A stretch of DNA of 64,000 nucleotides from Macrostomum hystrix (lineage: Eukaryota; Platyhelminthes; Macrostomidae). This document shows positions 9,847 to 21,279 of this stretch, piece after piece. Where the stretch lies: assembly GCA_950097015.1 (NCBI GenBank), contig CATNEN010000001.1, forward strand, positions 23,198,501-23,262,500. The letters are read 5' to 3'. A program made the translations under genes and the position numbers. The notes under the pieces were generated by a model. The model saw only the letters and a list, made by a program, of their open reading frames with translations. It did not search any database and was not told the origin of the DNA. Positions within the stretch are counted from its first letter, which is position 1, and the number at the start of each line of letters is the position of its first letter.

Positions 9847-10370
9847 AAAGCGCTATGAGCCCATGTGTCAGCCTTCTCGCGGCGGACTCGTTGAGCGCGA
9901 ATAAAATCTGCTAATTACCGTGCGCTGCCAATCTTACCGTGCATGTTTGCACTATCCAGCGGACTGGCAGTGTACTTACGTTAGCTGTTTTTATTCGTGG
10001 GACTAATGACACTATTAAATTCGTTCATTTATCAGCTTTTCCGTTCAATTCCGTTTTATTATTATTATATAGCTCACAGTTTCATTGTCTGTCAAATAAA
10101 TGGAGGGGCTCCTAAACAGTGTTTCGCGTTTTCGTTTTTTAATTGCTTGTTTTTTAGATGCGCTTTCTTTCTGCTCATTAGTTGGCTGTGCAGGGAACAA
10201 CTAGGACAAATGGAGATACATGTGCATTTGAGAATAGACTGCCTGCTTTATACAATTATATGCATGGCAGATCAATGTCCTTATTAGCGTTTATATATTA
10301 GCGTTCACGCCTTCATTTAGGGTCTAGCTTTAATTGTCAACGTTTCAAACTTCAATCTCGAATAAATTTC
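9847..10370. other. No gene seen
   Basis: AT-rich DNA. The 96-aa ORF at 9997-10287 is dominated by Phe/Leu/Tyr/Cys from T-rich sequence and has no recognisable feature. Confidence 0.5.
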
Positions 10371-10395
10371 AGGCCAGCATCACTTCCATTGAAAG

Positions 10396-11054
10396 TTGAT
10401 GACACCTCCCAACATTCACGCCGCGATTACGTGTCTTCAGTGCCACTGGAGTGGCAGGGCATCAGGTTTTAAACAGCATTGCCGCCGAGCTCATCCGGAC
10501 CTATCTGAAAAGCGAATCGACGCCAACCTTCGCTACTGTCGCCTACAAAATAAGCTGAAGTTGTCTCCTATTTTTATCTCTGTCCATATTGCTCTACTAT
10601 CATTTCGGGATACGATACGCACATGCTCATTCACAATCGCGGGAGAAGAGGAGGCGATAGAATCATCATCACGACTGAGGACTTCAAAGCTGCTAACCTT
10701 GCTGCATTAAGTTTCATTGACGAGCTGCGCAACATCGCTGTTGGTGGTAAAACTTGCGGTACTCCTGCCAACGAAATATCGCCGGCTCTTCCAGCAGCTG
10801 GTCAACCTACCAGTGCTCATTCAGTTGATTTAAATCCACAGGTGCCTGGGGCCCAAGACTACAGTTGTAATCAACGCTCCGCTGCAGCTTTAAGCTACAA
10901 TTCTGATGTCAACATGATGACGTGCGCGAGCATTCAACACAATGGAAATGACGATCCATTCAATTATTTGTCGGTGCTTTTTTCAATTTTCAATTCCCTC
11001 CAGTCGTCCAAGGCGTTTTGTTGTTATGCGAACTCGGCCAATCTGACTTCATAA
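10396..11054 (+). pseudogene. C2H2 zinc-finger gene fragment
   Basis: The first frame (10396-10710) encodes CLQCHWSGRASGFKQHCRRAH near its start, with C-x2-C-x12-H-x4-H spacing as in C2H2 fingers. A TTTCAG acceptor-like site lies about 24 bp upstream of the ATG. The best continuation switches frame near 10623, where IIITTEDFKAANLAAL looks more protein-like and runs to 11054. Either an unseen small intron or a frameshift separates them. Proteins of this kind are common in transposon-derived genes as well as host regulators. Without a homologue I cannot tell which. Confidence 0.35.
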
Positions 11055-11210
11055 TTGCTTCATATGCGTTCATATGCATACAAGTGTCAATGCTCATATG
11101 CGTGTGTACACCTTTCGTGTCTGCTTGCCTGCAATCCTACTTGTGCATGTATTTGACTTACCTATAGTCATTACACTTAGCTAGAGTAATTTAGCCCAGG
11201 TGTGGCAACA

Positions 11211-12384
11211 ATGGTCAGGGGAGAGCTAGAGTCAAACTGTTCAGAATATGTTCCGATGACTAAATTATTCAGTTTTCCCTGGTAATCATGCAATTTCTTG
11301 GATGGTCAGAGGAGAGCTAGAGTCAAACTGTTCAGAATATGTTCCGATGACTAAATTATTCAGTTTTCCCTGGTAGTCATGCAATTTCTTGGATGGTCAG
11401 AGGAGAGCTAGAGTCAAACTGTTCAGAATATGTTCCGATGACTAAATTATTCAGTTTTCCCTGGTTATCATGCAATTTCTTGGATGGTCAGAGGAGAGCT
11501 AGAGTCAAACTGTTCAGAATATGTTCCGATGACTAAATTATTCAGTTTTCCCTGGTAATCATGCAATTTCTTGGATGGTCAGAGGAGAGCTAGAGTCAAA
11601 CTGTTCAGAATATGTTCCGATGACTAAATTATTCAGTTTTCCCTGGTAGTCATGCAATTTCTTGGATGGTCAGAGGAGAGCTAGAGTCAAACTGTTCAGA
11701 ATATGTTCCGATGACTAAATTATTCAGTTTTCCCTGGTAATCATGCAATTTCTTGGATGGTCAGAGGAGAGCTAGAGTCAAACTGTTCAGAATATGTTCC
11801 GATGACTAAATTATTCAGTTTTCCCTGGTAATCATGCAATTTCTTGGATGGTCAGAGGAGAGCTAGAGTCAAACTGTTCAGAATATGTTCCGATGACTAA
11901 ATTATTCAGTTTTCCCTGGTAATCATGCAATTTCTTGGATGGTCAGAGGAGAGCTAGAGTCAAACTGTTCAGAATATGTTCCGATGACTAAATTATTCAG
12001 TTTTCCCTGGTAGTCATGCAATTTCTTGGATGGTCAGAGGAGAGCTAGAGTCAAACTGTTCAGAATATGTTCCGATGACTAAATTATTCAGTTTTCCCTG
12101 GTAGTCATGCAATTTCTTGGATCGTCAGAGGAGAGCTAGAGTTAAACTGTTCAGAATATGTTCCGATGACTAAATTATTCAGTTTTCCCTGGTAGTCATG
12201 CAATTTCTTGGATGGTCAGAGGAGAGCTAGAGTCAAACTGTTCAGAATATGTTCCGATGACTAAATTATTCAGTTTTCCCTGGTAGTCATGCAATTTCTT
12301 GGATGGTCAGAGGAGAGCTAGAGTCAAACTGTTCAGAATATGTTCCGATGACTAAATTATTCAGTTTTCCCTGGTAGTCATGCA
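11211..12384. repeat. 91-bp satellite, about 13 units
   Basis: GAGAGCTAGAGTCAAACTG recurs every 91 bp from 11221 to 12313. Units are almost identical; the main variable site is TGGTAATCATG versus TGGTAGTCATG (one TGGTTATC). Such homogeneity implies recent amplification or gene conversion. No coding frame spans units. Confidence 0.95.
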
Positions 12385-12732
12385 GCGGAGTGAGAGGAGA
12401 GAGTTCTGAAGTTCTAAACGCGTTTGACAATGATAAAATCTCAAACTCTAATTCCTGCTTTCTTTATGCTCACTGTGCATGCACTGTATGTGTTTTTACG
12501 TGAGGGTCTGTACTTTGTTCAATTAATGTTTCTGTCTAACTAGGACTTTTCACCAATTCTTTTCCGTGTCAAACTTCAGGGAAAGTACATAAGCTAATTT
12601 ATCAAAAATATCAGCGCATCTCATTCGCAAAAATTGTGCCGCACAGGCACGGCATAGGTGACCTGCTGCAAGGTATACTGACTAAAATTACTATTATGTT
12701 ATTATTATTACTTCTTTCTTGGAATCACAGGG
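12385..12732. other. Spacer between two satellites
   Basis: About 350 bp of unique, AT-rich sequence with no supportable feature. Confidence 0.6.
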
Positions 12733-14112
12733 TGCGGTGACAGAGAAGAGGGTGAGGTGACAGAGAAGAGGGTGAGGTGACAGAGGAGAGAGTGAGGTGA
12801 CAGAGAGGAGAGAGTGAGGGCACAGAGGAGAAAGTGAGGGCACAGAGAGGAGAGTGAGGGCACAGAGAGGAGAGTGAGGGCACAGAGAGGAGAGTGAGGG
12901 CACAGAGAGGAGAGTGAGGGCACAGAGAGGAGAGTGAGAGCACAGAGAGGAGAGTGAGGGCACAGAGAGGAGAGTGAGGGCACAGAGAGGAGAGTGAGGG
13001 CACAGAGAGGAGAGTGAGGGCACAGAGAGGAAAGTGAGGGCACAGAGAGGAGAGTGAGAGCACAGAGAGGAGAGTGAGGGCACAGAGAGGAGAGTGAGGG
13101 CACAGAGAGGAGAGTGAGAGCACAGAGAGGAGAGTGAGGGCACAGAGAGGAGAGTGAGGGCACAGAGAGGAAAGTGAGGGCACAGAGAGGAAAGTGAGGG
13201 CACAGAGAGGAGAGTGAGGGCACAGAGAGGAGAGTGAGGGCACAGAGAGGAGAGTGAGGGCACAGAGAGGAGAGTGAGGGCACAGAGTGGAGAGTGAGGG
13301 CACAGAGTGGAGAGTGAGGGCACAGAGTGGAGAGTGAGGGCACAGAGGAGAGAGTGAGGGCACAGAGGAGAAAGTGAGGGCACAGAGAGGAGAGTGAGGG
13401 CACAGAGAGGAGAGTGAGGGCACAGAGAGGAGAGTGAGGGCACAGAGAGGAGAGTGAGGGCACAGAGAGGAGAGTGAGAGCACAGAGAGGAGAGTGAGGG
13501 CACAGAGAGGAGAGTGAGGGCACAGAGAGGAGAGTGAGGGCACAGAGAGGAGAGTGAGGGCACAGAGAGGAAAGTGAGGGCACAGAGAGGAGAGTGAGAG
13601 CACAGAGAGGAGAGTGAGGGCACAGAGAGGAGAGTGAGGGCACAGAGAGGAGAGTGAGAGCACAGAGAGGAGAGTGAGGGCACAGAGAGGAGAGTGAGGG
13701 CACAGAGAGGAAAGTGAGGGCACAGAGAGGAAAGTGAGGGCACAGAGAGGAGAGTGAGGGCACAGAGAGGAGAGTGAGGGCACAGAGAGGAGAGTGAGGG
13801 CACAGAGAGGAGAGTGAGGGCACAGAGTGGAGAGTGAGGGCACAGAGTGGAGAGTGAGGGCACAGAGTGGAGAGTGAGGGCACAGAGAGGAGAAAGTGAG
13901 GGCACAGAGAGGAGAGAGTGAGGTGACAGAGGAGAGAGTGAGGTGACAGAGAGGAGAGAGTGAGGGCACAGAGTGGAGAGTGAGGGCACAGAGAGGAGAA
14001 AGTGAGGGCACAGAGAGGAGAAAGTGAGGGCACAGAGAGGAGAAAGTGAGGGCACAGAGAGGAGAGAGTGAGGGCACAGAGAGGAGAGAGTGAGCCACAG
14101 AGAGGAGAAAGT
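12733..14112. repeat. 20-bp purine-rich minisatellite, about 68 units
   Basis: The unit is CACAGAGAGGAGAGTGAGGG, strongly purine-rich on the plus strand. Variant units occur in the same order 540 bp apart (for example GGAAAGT at 13021 and 13561, paired variants at 13161/13181 and 13701/13721, GAGTGG units at about 13281-13321 and 13821-13861). A 27-unit block has therefore been duplicated. The edge units carry GGTGACAGAG variants. The three long minus-strand ORFs (453-491 aa) exist only because the unit has no stop in any minus frame. Confidence 0.95.
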
Positions 14113-14729
14113 ATACTACTGACATAGTCAGAGTCGATAAAATTACTAAAAAGTAAGAAAACGGTCATAACTTTTTTCCTCAAAAGATATTGAGCTCGGA
14201 CCGCCTAGATTGAATTTCCCGTCCAAAAATAGTTTAGAAAACATAGTACCTAATAGTATGGAAGCAGTAGCTAGCAATCGGCTAGGTACTTGAAATGTTT
14301 TCGCATGTATTTCGTCAGATTTTCTAGGTGACTTTCCAGGTTAATAAGTTCAAGTAGAAATCATTTGAAATCATGAAACCACAATCGTCAGATAGTACAA
14401 TTATCGCTCTTAGTACAATACAACGGCAGCAAATCTATCGACGGAATTAACAACATCTGACGCTAAATCTACTGACCTACCAGACAACGTCAGTCTCATC
14501 TCTCTAGATGAAGCGGTTTTCAAATGGGGTCCACTCAAAGTCGATACCGCCCTGCCTGTCAAGGCTTGTCATTTTGACGGGGGTACCACTGACAAAAGTG
14601 ATTTCGGGATGCCCCTTAACTATGATGAATTTCGATGGGATTTGATTCCCCGTATTCTGGGATAGACGTAGAAGCGATCCCTGTCGAAATCCGGGGTCAA
14701 TAAGTAAGCCTGCGGCGTCGCATCACACA
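14113..14729. other. No gene seen
   Basis: Unique DNA between the minisatellite and the 140-bp array. No ORF, hairpin or repeat that I can support. Confidence 0.5.
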
Positions 14730-15173
14730 GACTATACTTAATTACTATTGTAGCCAGATTTACAAACTTGAACTGGAGCTTGTGGGCACCTATTGCCGTT
14801 TAGGAAAATTCAAGAAACCAACAATTGGTGCCACGCTTGGCCTCAACTACATGATTTTCGCACTACAAAGACTATACTTAATTACTATTGTAGCCAGATT
14901 TACAAACTTGAACTGGAGCTTGTGGGCACCTATTGCCGTTTAGGAAAATTCAAGAAACCAACAATTGGTGCCACGCTTGGCCTCAACTACATGATTTTCG
15001 CACTACAAAGACTATACTTAATTACTATTGTAGCCAGATTTACAAACTTGAACTGGAGCTTGTGGGCACCTATTGCCGTTTAGGAAAATTCAAGAAACCA
15101 ACAATTGGTGCCACGCTTGGCCTCAACTACATGATTTTCGCACTACAAAGACTATACTTAATTACTATTGTAG
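14730..15173. repeat. 140-bp tandem array, left part
   Basis: ACTATACTTAATTACTATTG recurs at a 140-bp period (about 14730, 14870, 15010, 15150). The array is interrupted at 15174 by the Gypsy element and resumes at 19622. Because 140 is not a multiple of 3, the repeated ORFs here are not genuine. Confidence 0.95.
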
Positions 15174-15468
15174 TGTGGCGGTCAAGGGCAAGTGCACTCG
15201 GTGGCAGCCACTTGCAAGCCGTTCTGCCCGCCGATTTCTCACACCACCCCACGTCTGCACGCGGCCAACCCCGGGGGTTAGGGGTGGGCGCCACCCCTCC
15301 CCAGCGTGGCGTGTTTGGGCGGTGTGACCTTGACTTTTTTACCGCTTGTTTACGCGATGGCCGTATAAGACTGTTTGCGTGCGCCTCCTTCTGTTTACCC
15401 TTTTCCGCGTTTCACTTTGCTCTCCGCAAATATACGTTTCGCACGCAGTAGCTAGCTACCACGCTACA
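15174..15468 (+). repeat. 5' LTR (295 bp)
   Basis: Starts TGTGGCGGTC, ends CACGCTACA. It contains CGTATAAGAC as a plausible TATA region about 110 bp before the end. Same length and apparently same sequence as 19327-19621. Confidence 0.95.
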
Positions 15469-15486
15469 TTGGTGAGCCCGACACCC
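15469..15486 (+). promoter_or_regulatory. Primer-binding site
   Basis: TTGGTGAGCCCGACACCC directly follows the 5' LTR. Many Gypsy elements have a TGGTGACCCCGA-like tRNA-complementary site at this place. The priming tRNA cannot be named from sequence alone. Confidence 0.6.
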
Positions 15487-15501
15487 GCCATTCCGTTTTA
15501 A

Positions 15502-16206
15502 ATGGCGCTTCCTACTGAGTCATCCGTAGCACTCAAGCTGCCCACGTTTTGGGCTGCACAGCCACGCGCGTGGTTTATTCAGGCGGAGGCCCAGTTCCAG
15601 CTGCGGGGCATCAGCCAGGACGACACCAAGTACCACCACTTGGTCGCCTCGCTTGACCAGCGGACCGCTGAACGCCTGCTGGATGTCCTGGAGAGCCCTC
15701 CGGACACCAACAAATACGGCAGGTTGAAGGAGCGCCTGCTCGGCTCTTTCAGCCTCACCCGGCAGCAGCGAGCCAGCCGCCTGCTCAGCATGTCCAGCCT
15801 CGGAGATCGCCGTCCGTCCGAGCTGATGGACGAAATGCTGGCCCTGCTGGGCGACCATCGGCCTTGCCTGCTCTTTGAAGAGCTTTTCCGCCAGCAGCTA
15901 CCCGCGGACATCCGGATGGCGCTCGCTTCTGCAGATTTCGAGGATCCCCGGGCGGTCGCGCAGCTCGCCGACCAGCTCTGGGCCAGCCGACCGCAACCAA
16001 TGGCCGCCTCTGCGCACCTGGAGGACCTGCCCGAGGTTTGCGCCGCGCGACAGGCTGCTCGGCCTCGCGCCAAGTCGCCCCGGCCGGGACACCGCGGCAG
16101 CCGCACTCCGGAGGTGTGCTATTTCCACCGCAAGTTCGGCGCGAAGGCCAGGCAATGCGAGCAGCCCTGCAGCTTCTCGGGAAACGGGCTGGCCGGCCGT
16201 CAGTGA
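15502..16206 (+). CDS. gag: Gypsy Gag (234 aa)
   Basis: Begins 33 bp after the 5' LTR. Residues 1-170 match the capsid pattern of Mag-like Gypsy elements ([20 protein letters not shown] near the start, then a helical core). The C-terminus has a [18 protein letters not shown] segment, the atypical Cys/His nucleic-acid-binding motif of this lineage. It forms the virus-like particle. The stop at 16204-16206 lies inside the pol frame, so pol is likely reached by a -1 frameshift. ORF intact. Confidence 0.85.
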   Translation: MALPTESSVALKLPTFWAAQPRAWFIQAEAQFQLRGISQDDTKYHHLVASLDQRTAERLLDVLESPPDTNKYGRLKERLLGSFSLTRQQRASRLLSMSSLGDRRPSELMDEMLALLGDHRPCLLFEELFRQQLPADIRMALASADFEDPRAVAQLADQLWASRPQPMAASAHLEDLPEVCAARQAARPRAKSPRPGHRGSRTPEVCYFHRKFGAKARQCEQPCSFSGNGLAGRQ

Positions 16207-19199
16207 ACATCGCGGCGGCCGGCAACCTGCTGCTCATCCCCGACGTCCAGTCCGGCCGGCGTTTCCTGGTGGACACGGGCGCCGAGGTCAGCATCTTCCC
16301 AGCCTCCGCGGACGATGCCCGCGCCCGCTCGCCGGGCCCGCCCCTGTTCGCCGCCAACGGAAGCCGAATTCGCACATTCGGCAGTCGCAGCCTCACCCTA
16401 GACATCGGCCTGAAGACCTGCACTTGGTCGTTCGTGCTGGCCGAGGTCTCCAGGCCGCTGATCGGCGCCGACTTCCTGCGCCACCACGGCCTGCTAGTGG
16501 ACCTGCCGAACCGCCGTCTCCTGGACGCCAGCTCCCTGGCCAGCGTGCACCTGCTGCCCGGTTCCGGTTCTGCACCGCAGCTCGCCGCCGCCGTGGCCAA
16601 GGACCCGTACAGCCGACTGCTGGCGGAGTTCCCCAGCATCACGGAGCCCAGTTTCATCAGGGCCACGCCGCGGCACGGCGTCGAACACTGCATCCCGACG
16701 ACGGGCCCTCCGGTACATGCCAGGGCGCGCCGCCTGCCACCCGACAAGCTGGCTGCAGCCAAGGAGGAGTTTCGCAACCTGGAGCAGCTCGGAATCGTGC
16801 GGCGGTCCAGCAGCCCGTGGTCGTCGCCGCTGCACATGGTGCCTAAGGCTTCCGGCGGTTTCCGGCCCTGCGGCGATTTCAGGCGTCTCAACGACGCCAC
16901 GGTGCCAGACCGCTACCCTGTGCCGCATATCCAAGACTTTTCGGCGCGGCTGACCGGCTGCACCGTGTTCTCTAAGATTGACCTGGTGCGCGGCTACCAC
17001 CAGATCCCAGTCGCCGAGGCCGACATCCCGAAGACCGCCGTAATAACGCCCTTCGGGCTGTTCGAGTTCCTCCGCATGCCATTTGGCCTGAAAAACGCGG
17101 CACAGGCCTTCCAGCGCTTAGTGGACTCGATTTGCCAGGACCTGCCAGCAGTTTTCGCCTACATCGACGATTTCCTGGTGGCCAGCAACAGCCTTGAGCA
17201 GCACGAGGAGCACCTGCGGCAGCTGTTCCAGCGCCTCGCTGACAACGGCCTGTTGCTGAACCCGGCCAAGTGCCAGTTCGGCCGCAGCCAGATCGACTTC
17301 CTGGGCCACAGGATCAGCGCCGCGGGTGCCGTGCCGCTGCCGGACAAAGTCGACGTCATCGCCCGATTCGCGCCGCCCACGACGGTGAAGGGCCTCCAGG
17401 AGTTCGCCGGCATGGTGAACTTCTATCACCGCTTTGTGCCCCGCGCTGCCCAGCTGCTGCGCCCGATCTACCAGGCCATGTCCGGCAAGGGGAAGCTGGT
17501 GCAGTGGACGCCAGAGCTGACCGAGGCTTTCGACAATACCAAGCGAGCGCTCGCTAACGCAGCCATGCTGGCGCACCCCAGGCCCGAGGCGCCGATGGCC
17601 CTCACAGTCGACGCTTCCGACACGGCCGTCGGCGCCGTCCTCGAACAGCACGTCGGCCTCGCCTGGCAGCCACTTGCCTTCTTCAGCCGCCAGCTGAGGC
17701 CAGCGGAGCAGAAGTACAGCGCTTTCGACCGCGAGCTTCTGGCGCTGTACCTAGCGGTCCGCCACTTTCGTTTCTTCCTGGAGGGGCGCCCATTCACCGC
17801 CTACACGGACCACAAACCGCTGGCCGCCGCCATGGCCAAGCTGTCCGACCCGTGGTCCGCCCGACAGCAACGCCACCTGGCGTACGTTAGCGAGTTCACC
17901 ACGGACGTCCAGCACATCGCCGGCAAGGACAACCCGGTGGCCGACGCGCTGTCCCGCTGCACCGTGGCCAGTGTGCTACCTGGCGTCGACTATGCCGCCA
18001 TGGCGCGGGTCCAGCAGGCCCCCACCGAGCCACACTCCGGGCTTCGGTTGGAGCGAGTGAGCCTCCGCGCAGGCCTGGAGTTGCTCTGCGACGTCTCCAC
18101 CGGTCGGCCCCGCCCGCTGGTGCCGCCTGATTTCCGACGGCCGGTGTTCGACGCCATCCACGGCCTCGCGCACCCCTCCATCCGCAGCTCCCGCCGCCTC
18201 GTCGCCGACCGTTTCGTCTGGCCCGGCCTCAACCGGGACGTCGGCCTTTGGGCTCGCAGCTGCGTCGCCTGCCAGACGGCTAAAGTCCAGCGGCACGTGG
18301 TCAGCGAGCCGGACAGCATCCCGGTGCCTCGCGATCGTTTCGCACACGTGCACATCGACCTGGTCGGCCCGCTGCCGCCGTCGCAAGGTTTCACGCACCT
18401 GCTGACCGTGGTCGACCGTTTCACGCGCTGGCCGGAAGCAATCCCGCTGGCCGACACCTCCGCGGCCACCTGCGCCGGCGCCTTCATCACGCACTGGGTC
18501 GCCCGTTTCGGCGTGCCTGGCGACCTCACCTCCGACCGCGGCCCGCAATTCACCTCGGAGCTGTGGGCGAACGTCTCCCGCCTGCTGGGCATGCAGCTGC
18601 ACCAGACGACGGCTTTTCATCCACAGGCCAACGGGCTGGTCGAGCGTTTTCATCGACATCTCAAGGCCTCCTTGATGGCGCGGCTGACAGGGCCGTCCTG
18701 GACTACCGAGTTGCCCTGGGTGCTGCTGGGCATCCGCACGGCGCCCAAGGAGGATTTCGGCGTTTCTTCGGCCGAAATGGTGTACGGCGTCCCACTGGCG
18801 GTGCCGGGCGAGTGCCTGCAGGCCGGCCCACCCACCGGCCCAGCCGAACCACGACGGTTTTCTGACCCACCTGCGCCAGGCCGTGCAGGCTTTCCGGCCG
18901 CCACCGACCTCCCAACACGGTCGCCGTGCCACCGCCTGGCCGACTGCCCTGGACGCCTGCACGCACGTTTTCGTCCGCCGCGACGGGCACCGGCCGGCAC
19001 TGCAGCCGCCTTACCTCGGCCCCTTCAAGGTGCTGAAGCGCGGCGCCAAGGCGTTCCTCCTCGACCTCGTCACCCGGCAGGACCACGTGTCGGTGGACCG
19101 GCTCAAGCCGGCAACGCTCGACCCAACCAGCCCGGCTCCGACGCCGCAACTTCGCCCGCGCGGCCGGCCGCCGCGGGACCCAACGACACGCCCGCCTAG
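16038..19199 (+). CDS. pol: Gypsy Pol: protease, RT, RNase H, integrase
   Basis: The open frame overlaps gag by 169 bp; real Pol begins near 16150. Visible motifs by residue: protease [11 protein letters not shown] (about 80); RT with [23 protein letters not shown] and catalytic YIDD (about 375); RNase H with TVDASD (about 523) and YTDHKPL (about 589); integrase with a zinc-binding His/Cys region ending CVAC (about 744), then [15 protein letters not shown] and VERFHRHLK giving the D,D,E triad (about 775, 833, 868). After about residue 920 the sequence stops resembling integrase, and the expected C-terminal domain continues in another frame. Confidence 0.9.
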   Translation: MRRATGCSASRQVAPAGTPRQPHSGGVLFPPQVRREGQAMRAALQLLGKRAGRPSVNIAAAGNLLLIPDVQSGRRFLVDTGAEVSIFPASADDARARSPGPPLFAANGSRIRTFGSRSLTLDIGLKTCTWSFVLAEVSRPLIGADFLRHHGLLVDLPNRRLLDASSLASVHLLPGSGSAPQLAAAVAKDPYSRLLAEFPSITEPSFIRATPRHGVEHCIPTTGPPVHARARRLPPDKLAAAKEEFRNLEQLGIVRRSSSPWSSPLHMVPKASGGFRPCGDFRRLNDATVPDRYPVPHIQDFSARLTGCTVFSKIDLVRGYHQIPVAEADIPKTAVITPFGLFEFLRMPFGLKNAAQAFQRLVDSICQDLPAVFAYIDDFLVASNSLEQHEEHLRQLFQRLADNGLLLNPAKCQFGRSQIDFLGHRISAAGAVPLPDKVDVIARFAPPTTVKGLQEFAGMVNFYHRFVPRAAQLLRPIYQAMSGKGKLVQWTPELTEAFDNTKRALANAAMLAHPRPEAPMALTVDASDTAVGAVLEQHVGLAWQPLAFFSRQLRPAEQKYSAFDRELLALYLAVRHFRFFLEGRPFTAYTDHKPLAAAMAKLSDPWSARQQRHLAYVSEFTTDVQHIAGKDNPVADALSRCTVASVLPGVDYAAMARVQQAPTEPHSGLRLERVSLRAGLELLCDVSTGRPRPLVPPDFRRPVFDAIHGLAHPSIRSSRRLVADRFVWPGLNRDVGLWARSCVACQTAKVQRHVVSEPDSIPVPRDRFAHVHIDLVGPLPPSQGFTHLLTVVDRFTRWPEAIPLADTSAATCAGAFITHWVARFGVPGDLTSDRGPQFTSELWANVSRLLGMQLHQTTAFHPQANGLVERFHRHLKASLMARLTGPSWTTELPWVLLGIRTAPKEDFGVSSAEMVYGVPLAVPGECLQAGPPTGPAEPRRFSDPPAPGRAGFPAATDLPTRSPCHRLADCPGRLHARFRPPRRAPAGTAAALPRPLQGAEARRQGVPPRPRHPAGPRVGGPAQAGNARPNQPGSDAATSPARPAAAGPNDTPA

Positions 19200-19434
19200 C
19201 GTTCCCGGCACCAAAGCAGAGCCGGCCGCCACTCCACCGGTCACCCCTCCGCCGGTTCCTCTGCGTCGGCGCCAGCCGCAGCGCCGGTGCCGGCGGGTAC
19301 CGAAGGCCACCGCTGGGGGGGAGCCCTGTGGCGGTCAAGGGCAAGTGCACTCGGTGGCAGCCACTTGCAAGCCGTTCTGCCCGCCGATTTCTCACACCAC
19401 CCCACGTCTGCACGCGGCCAACCCCGGGGGTTAG
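18859..19434 (+). pseudogene. Integrase C-terminal domain, shifted out of frame
   Basis: This frame contains [21 protein letters not shown] and [11 protein letters not shown], the usual Gypsy integrase tail after the DDE core. It lies one frame away from pol, so a one-base insertion (or two-base loss) occurred between about 18810 and 18860. It runs into the 3' LTR. It may be a real inactivating mutation or an assembly error, since the rest of the element is intact. Confidence 0.75.
19315..19323 (+). promoter_or_regulatory. Polypurine tract
   Basis: GGGGGGGAG three bases before the 3' LTR, the expected plus-strand primer for reverse transcription. Confidence 0.6.
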
Positions 19435-19621
19435 GGGTGGGCGCCACCCCTCCCCAGCGTGGCGTGTTTGGGCGGTGTGACCTTGACTTTTTTACCGCTT
19501 GTTTACGCGATGGCCGTATAAGACTGTTTGCGTGCGCCTCCTTCTGTTTACCCTTTTCCGCGTTTCACTTTGCTCTCCGCAAATATACGTTTCGCACGCA
19601 GTAGCTAGCTACCACGCTACA
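19327..19621 (+). repeat. 3' LTR (295 bp)
   Basis: Same length and apparently same sequence as the 5' LTR; followed by the GTAG target duplication. Confidence 0.95.
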
Positions 19622-20603
19622 GTAGCCAGATTTACAAACTTGAACTGGAGCTTGTGGGCACCTATTGCCGTTTAGGAAAATTCAAGAAACCAACAATTGG
19701 TGCCACGCTTGGCCTCAACTACATGATTTTCGCACTACAAAGACTATACTTAATTACTATTGTAGCCAGATTTACAAACTTGATCTGGAGCTTGTGGGCA
19801 CCTATTGCCGTTTAGGAAAATTCAAGAAACCAACAATTGGTGCCACGCTTGGCCTCAACTACATGATTTTCGCACTACAAAGACTATACTTAATTACTAT
19901 TGTAGCCAGATTTACAAACTTGAACTGGAGCTTGTGGGCACCTATTGCCGTTTAGGAAAATTCAAGAAACCAACAATTGGTGCCACGCTTGGCCTCAACT
20001 ACATGATTTTCGCACTACAAAGACTATACTTAATTACTATTGTAGCCAGATTTATAAACTTGAACTGGAGCTTGTGGGCACCTATTGCCGTTTAGGAAAA
20101 TTCAAGAAACCAACAATTGGTGCCACGCTTGGCCTCAACTACATGATTTTCGCACTACAAAGACTATACTTAATTACTATTGTAGCCAGATTTACAAACT
20201 TGAACTGGAGCTTGTGGGCACCTATTGCCGTTTAGGAAAATTCAAGAAACCAACAATTGGTGCCACGCTTGGCCTCAACTACATGATTTTCGCACTACAA
20301 AGACTATACTTAATTACTATTGTAGCCAGATTTACAAACTTGAACTGGAGCTTGTGGGCACCTATTGCCGTTTAGGAAAATTCAAGAAACCAACAATTGG
20401 TGCCACGCTTGGCCTTAACTGCATGCGTTTCGCAGCCAGTTTCCCAGTTTCCCTGCAGTTTCTCCAGTTTCCATGGAGAGACCTGGCGTATATTGTTGTT
20501 GTTGTTGTTGTTGTTTCGCAGCACACAGACTACTTAATTAGTACTATTGTAGCCAGAGTTTTAAACTTGAACTGGAGCTTGTGGGCACCTATTGCCGTTT
20601 GCA
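19622..20603. repeat. 140-bp tandem array, right part
   Basis: Continues the array at exactly the phase left at 15173: about 5.7 near-identical units to about 20412, then unrelated sequence with a (TTG)n tract (20493-20513), then one diverged unit at about 20520-20603. Confidence 0.9.
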
Positions 20604-20712
20604 TGCACTTGTCACCACTGTCTGCTGTTGTTTGAGTCTCATGCTGTGTTTGCGTGCGACTGGGTTGGGCCGTCTGTCTGGGATCTGTCTGGAAATTAGA
20701 CTGCATGAACGC

Positions 20713-20725
20713 ATATATAAGGAGC
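20713..20725 (+). promoter_or_regulatory. TATA-like box
   Basis: CATATATAAGGAG with GC-rich sequence upstream and a T/C-rich stretch about 30 bp downstream. It could drive a transcript into 20.8-21.0 kb. No confirmed gene follows. Confidence 0.25.
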
Positions 20726-20898
20726 CGCGATATCAGACTGGTTCTTTACTGTGTGTTTCAATTCTGGCCTTACTTCTGCCTTTGAGTTATTACAACTTAC
20801 TTAAGAAGCCGTTTACAAATTATCAGTAAGATATTTACATGTAGCTTGTGGATGCACAGCACGATTTTGTGAATGTCACACGATATGACATCCCTCAG

Positions 20899-20984
20899 AG
20901 AAACGGAAATTAAAGGGAAGCATTCTTCATGAACTTATACTCATCTATGAGCAAAATGAGGTGTGCAACGAAGCCAATAATGAG
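20899..20984 (+). CDS. Candidate short coding exon
   Basis: Bounded by an acceptor-like CCCTCAG and a perfect donor GAG|GTAAGT at 20985. The frame between them is open and reads sensibly, with ILHELILIYEQNEVCNEA. I do not recognise the protein, and no partner exon was found nearby. Confidence 0.25.
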
Positions 20985-21279
20985 GTAAGTCAGAGTTTAA
21001 CAAACACTAGCCCATATCAAAATAATAAATATATATGTGTGTGTATCTGGCTTAACCTAAAGTCAGTACAACTACTGTACCGTACTTTATATGTTTGTCA
21101 GTAGATGAATCCGAGATAATCCGAGAATCCATCAATAAATTATTTTTATGAGGCCTATAAACCTATATCAAGAGCAATGTTTCAAAATACGGATATATGA
21201 CTTGGTATTTATTTTTTAAGTTCGTAATCAGCACCAACAGCTTGGAACTTGAAAGTTCATTCAGTCCATTGTGCTAAGC

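Larger units (their letters stand above)
15174..19621 (+). mobile_element. Ty3/Gypsy LTR retrotransposon, nearly intact
   Basis: A 4448-bp element with two 295-bp LTRs that look identical by eye, TG...CA ends, a 4-bp target duplication GTAG (15170-15173 and 19622-19625), a primer-binding site, gag, an overlapping pol in the order protease-RT-RNase H-integrase, and a polypurine tract. That domain order defines Ty3/Gypsy. Very similar LTRs indicate recent insertion into the 140-bp array. GC content is far above the flanks. One frameshift near the integrase C-terminus is the only visible lesion. Confidence 0.95.

Noticed and set aside
12694-14183. Three overlapping minus-strand ORFs of 453-491 aa rich in Ser/Leu/Pro/Cys/His
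   Set aside because: They are one 20-bp minisatellite read in three frames; all frames are open because the unit lacks stops. No promoter or non-repetitive coding part.
15579-19413. Long minus-strand ORFs (up to 371 aa) across the Gypsy element
   Set aside because: Shadows of GC-rich gag/pol coding sequence; no family features.
14793-20635. Recurrent 96-aa ORFs (MPFRKIQETNNW...) along the 140-bp array
   Set aside because: The period is not a multiple of 3, so each ORF is a frame-shifted reading of the same satellite unit.
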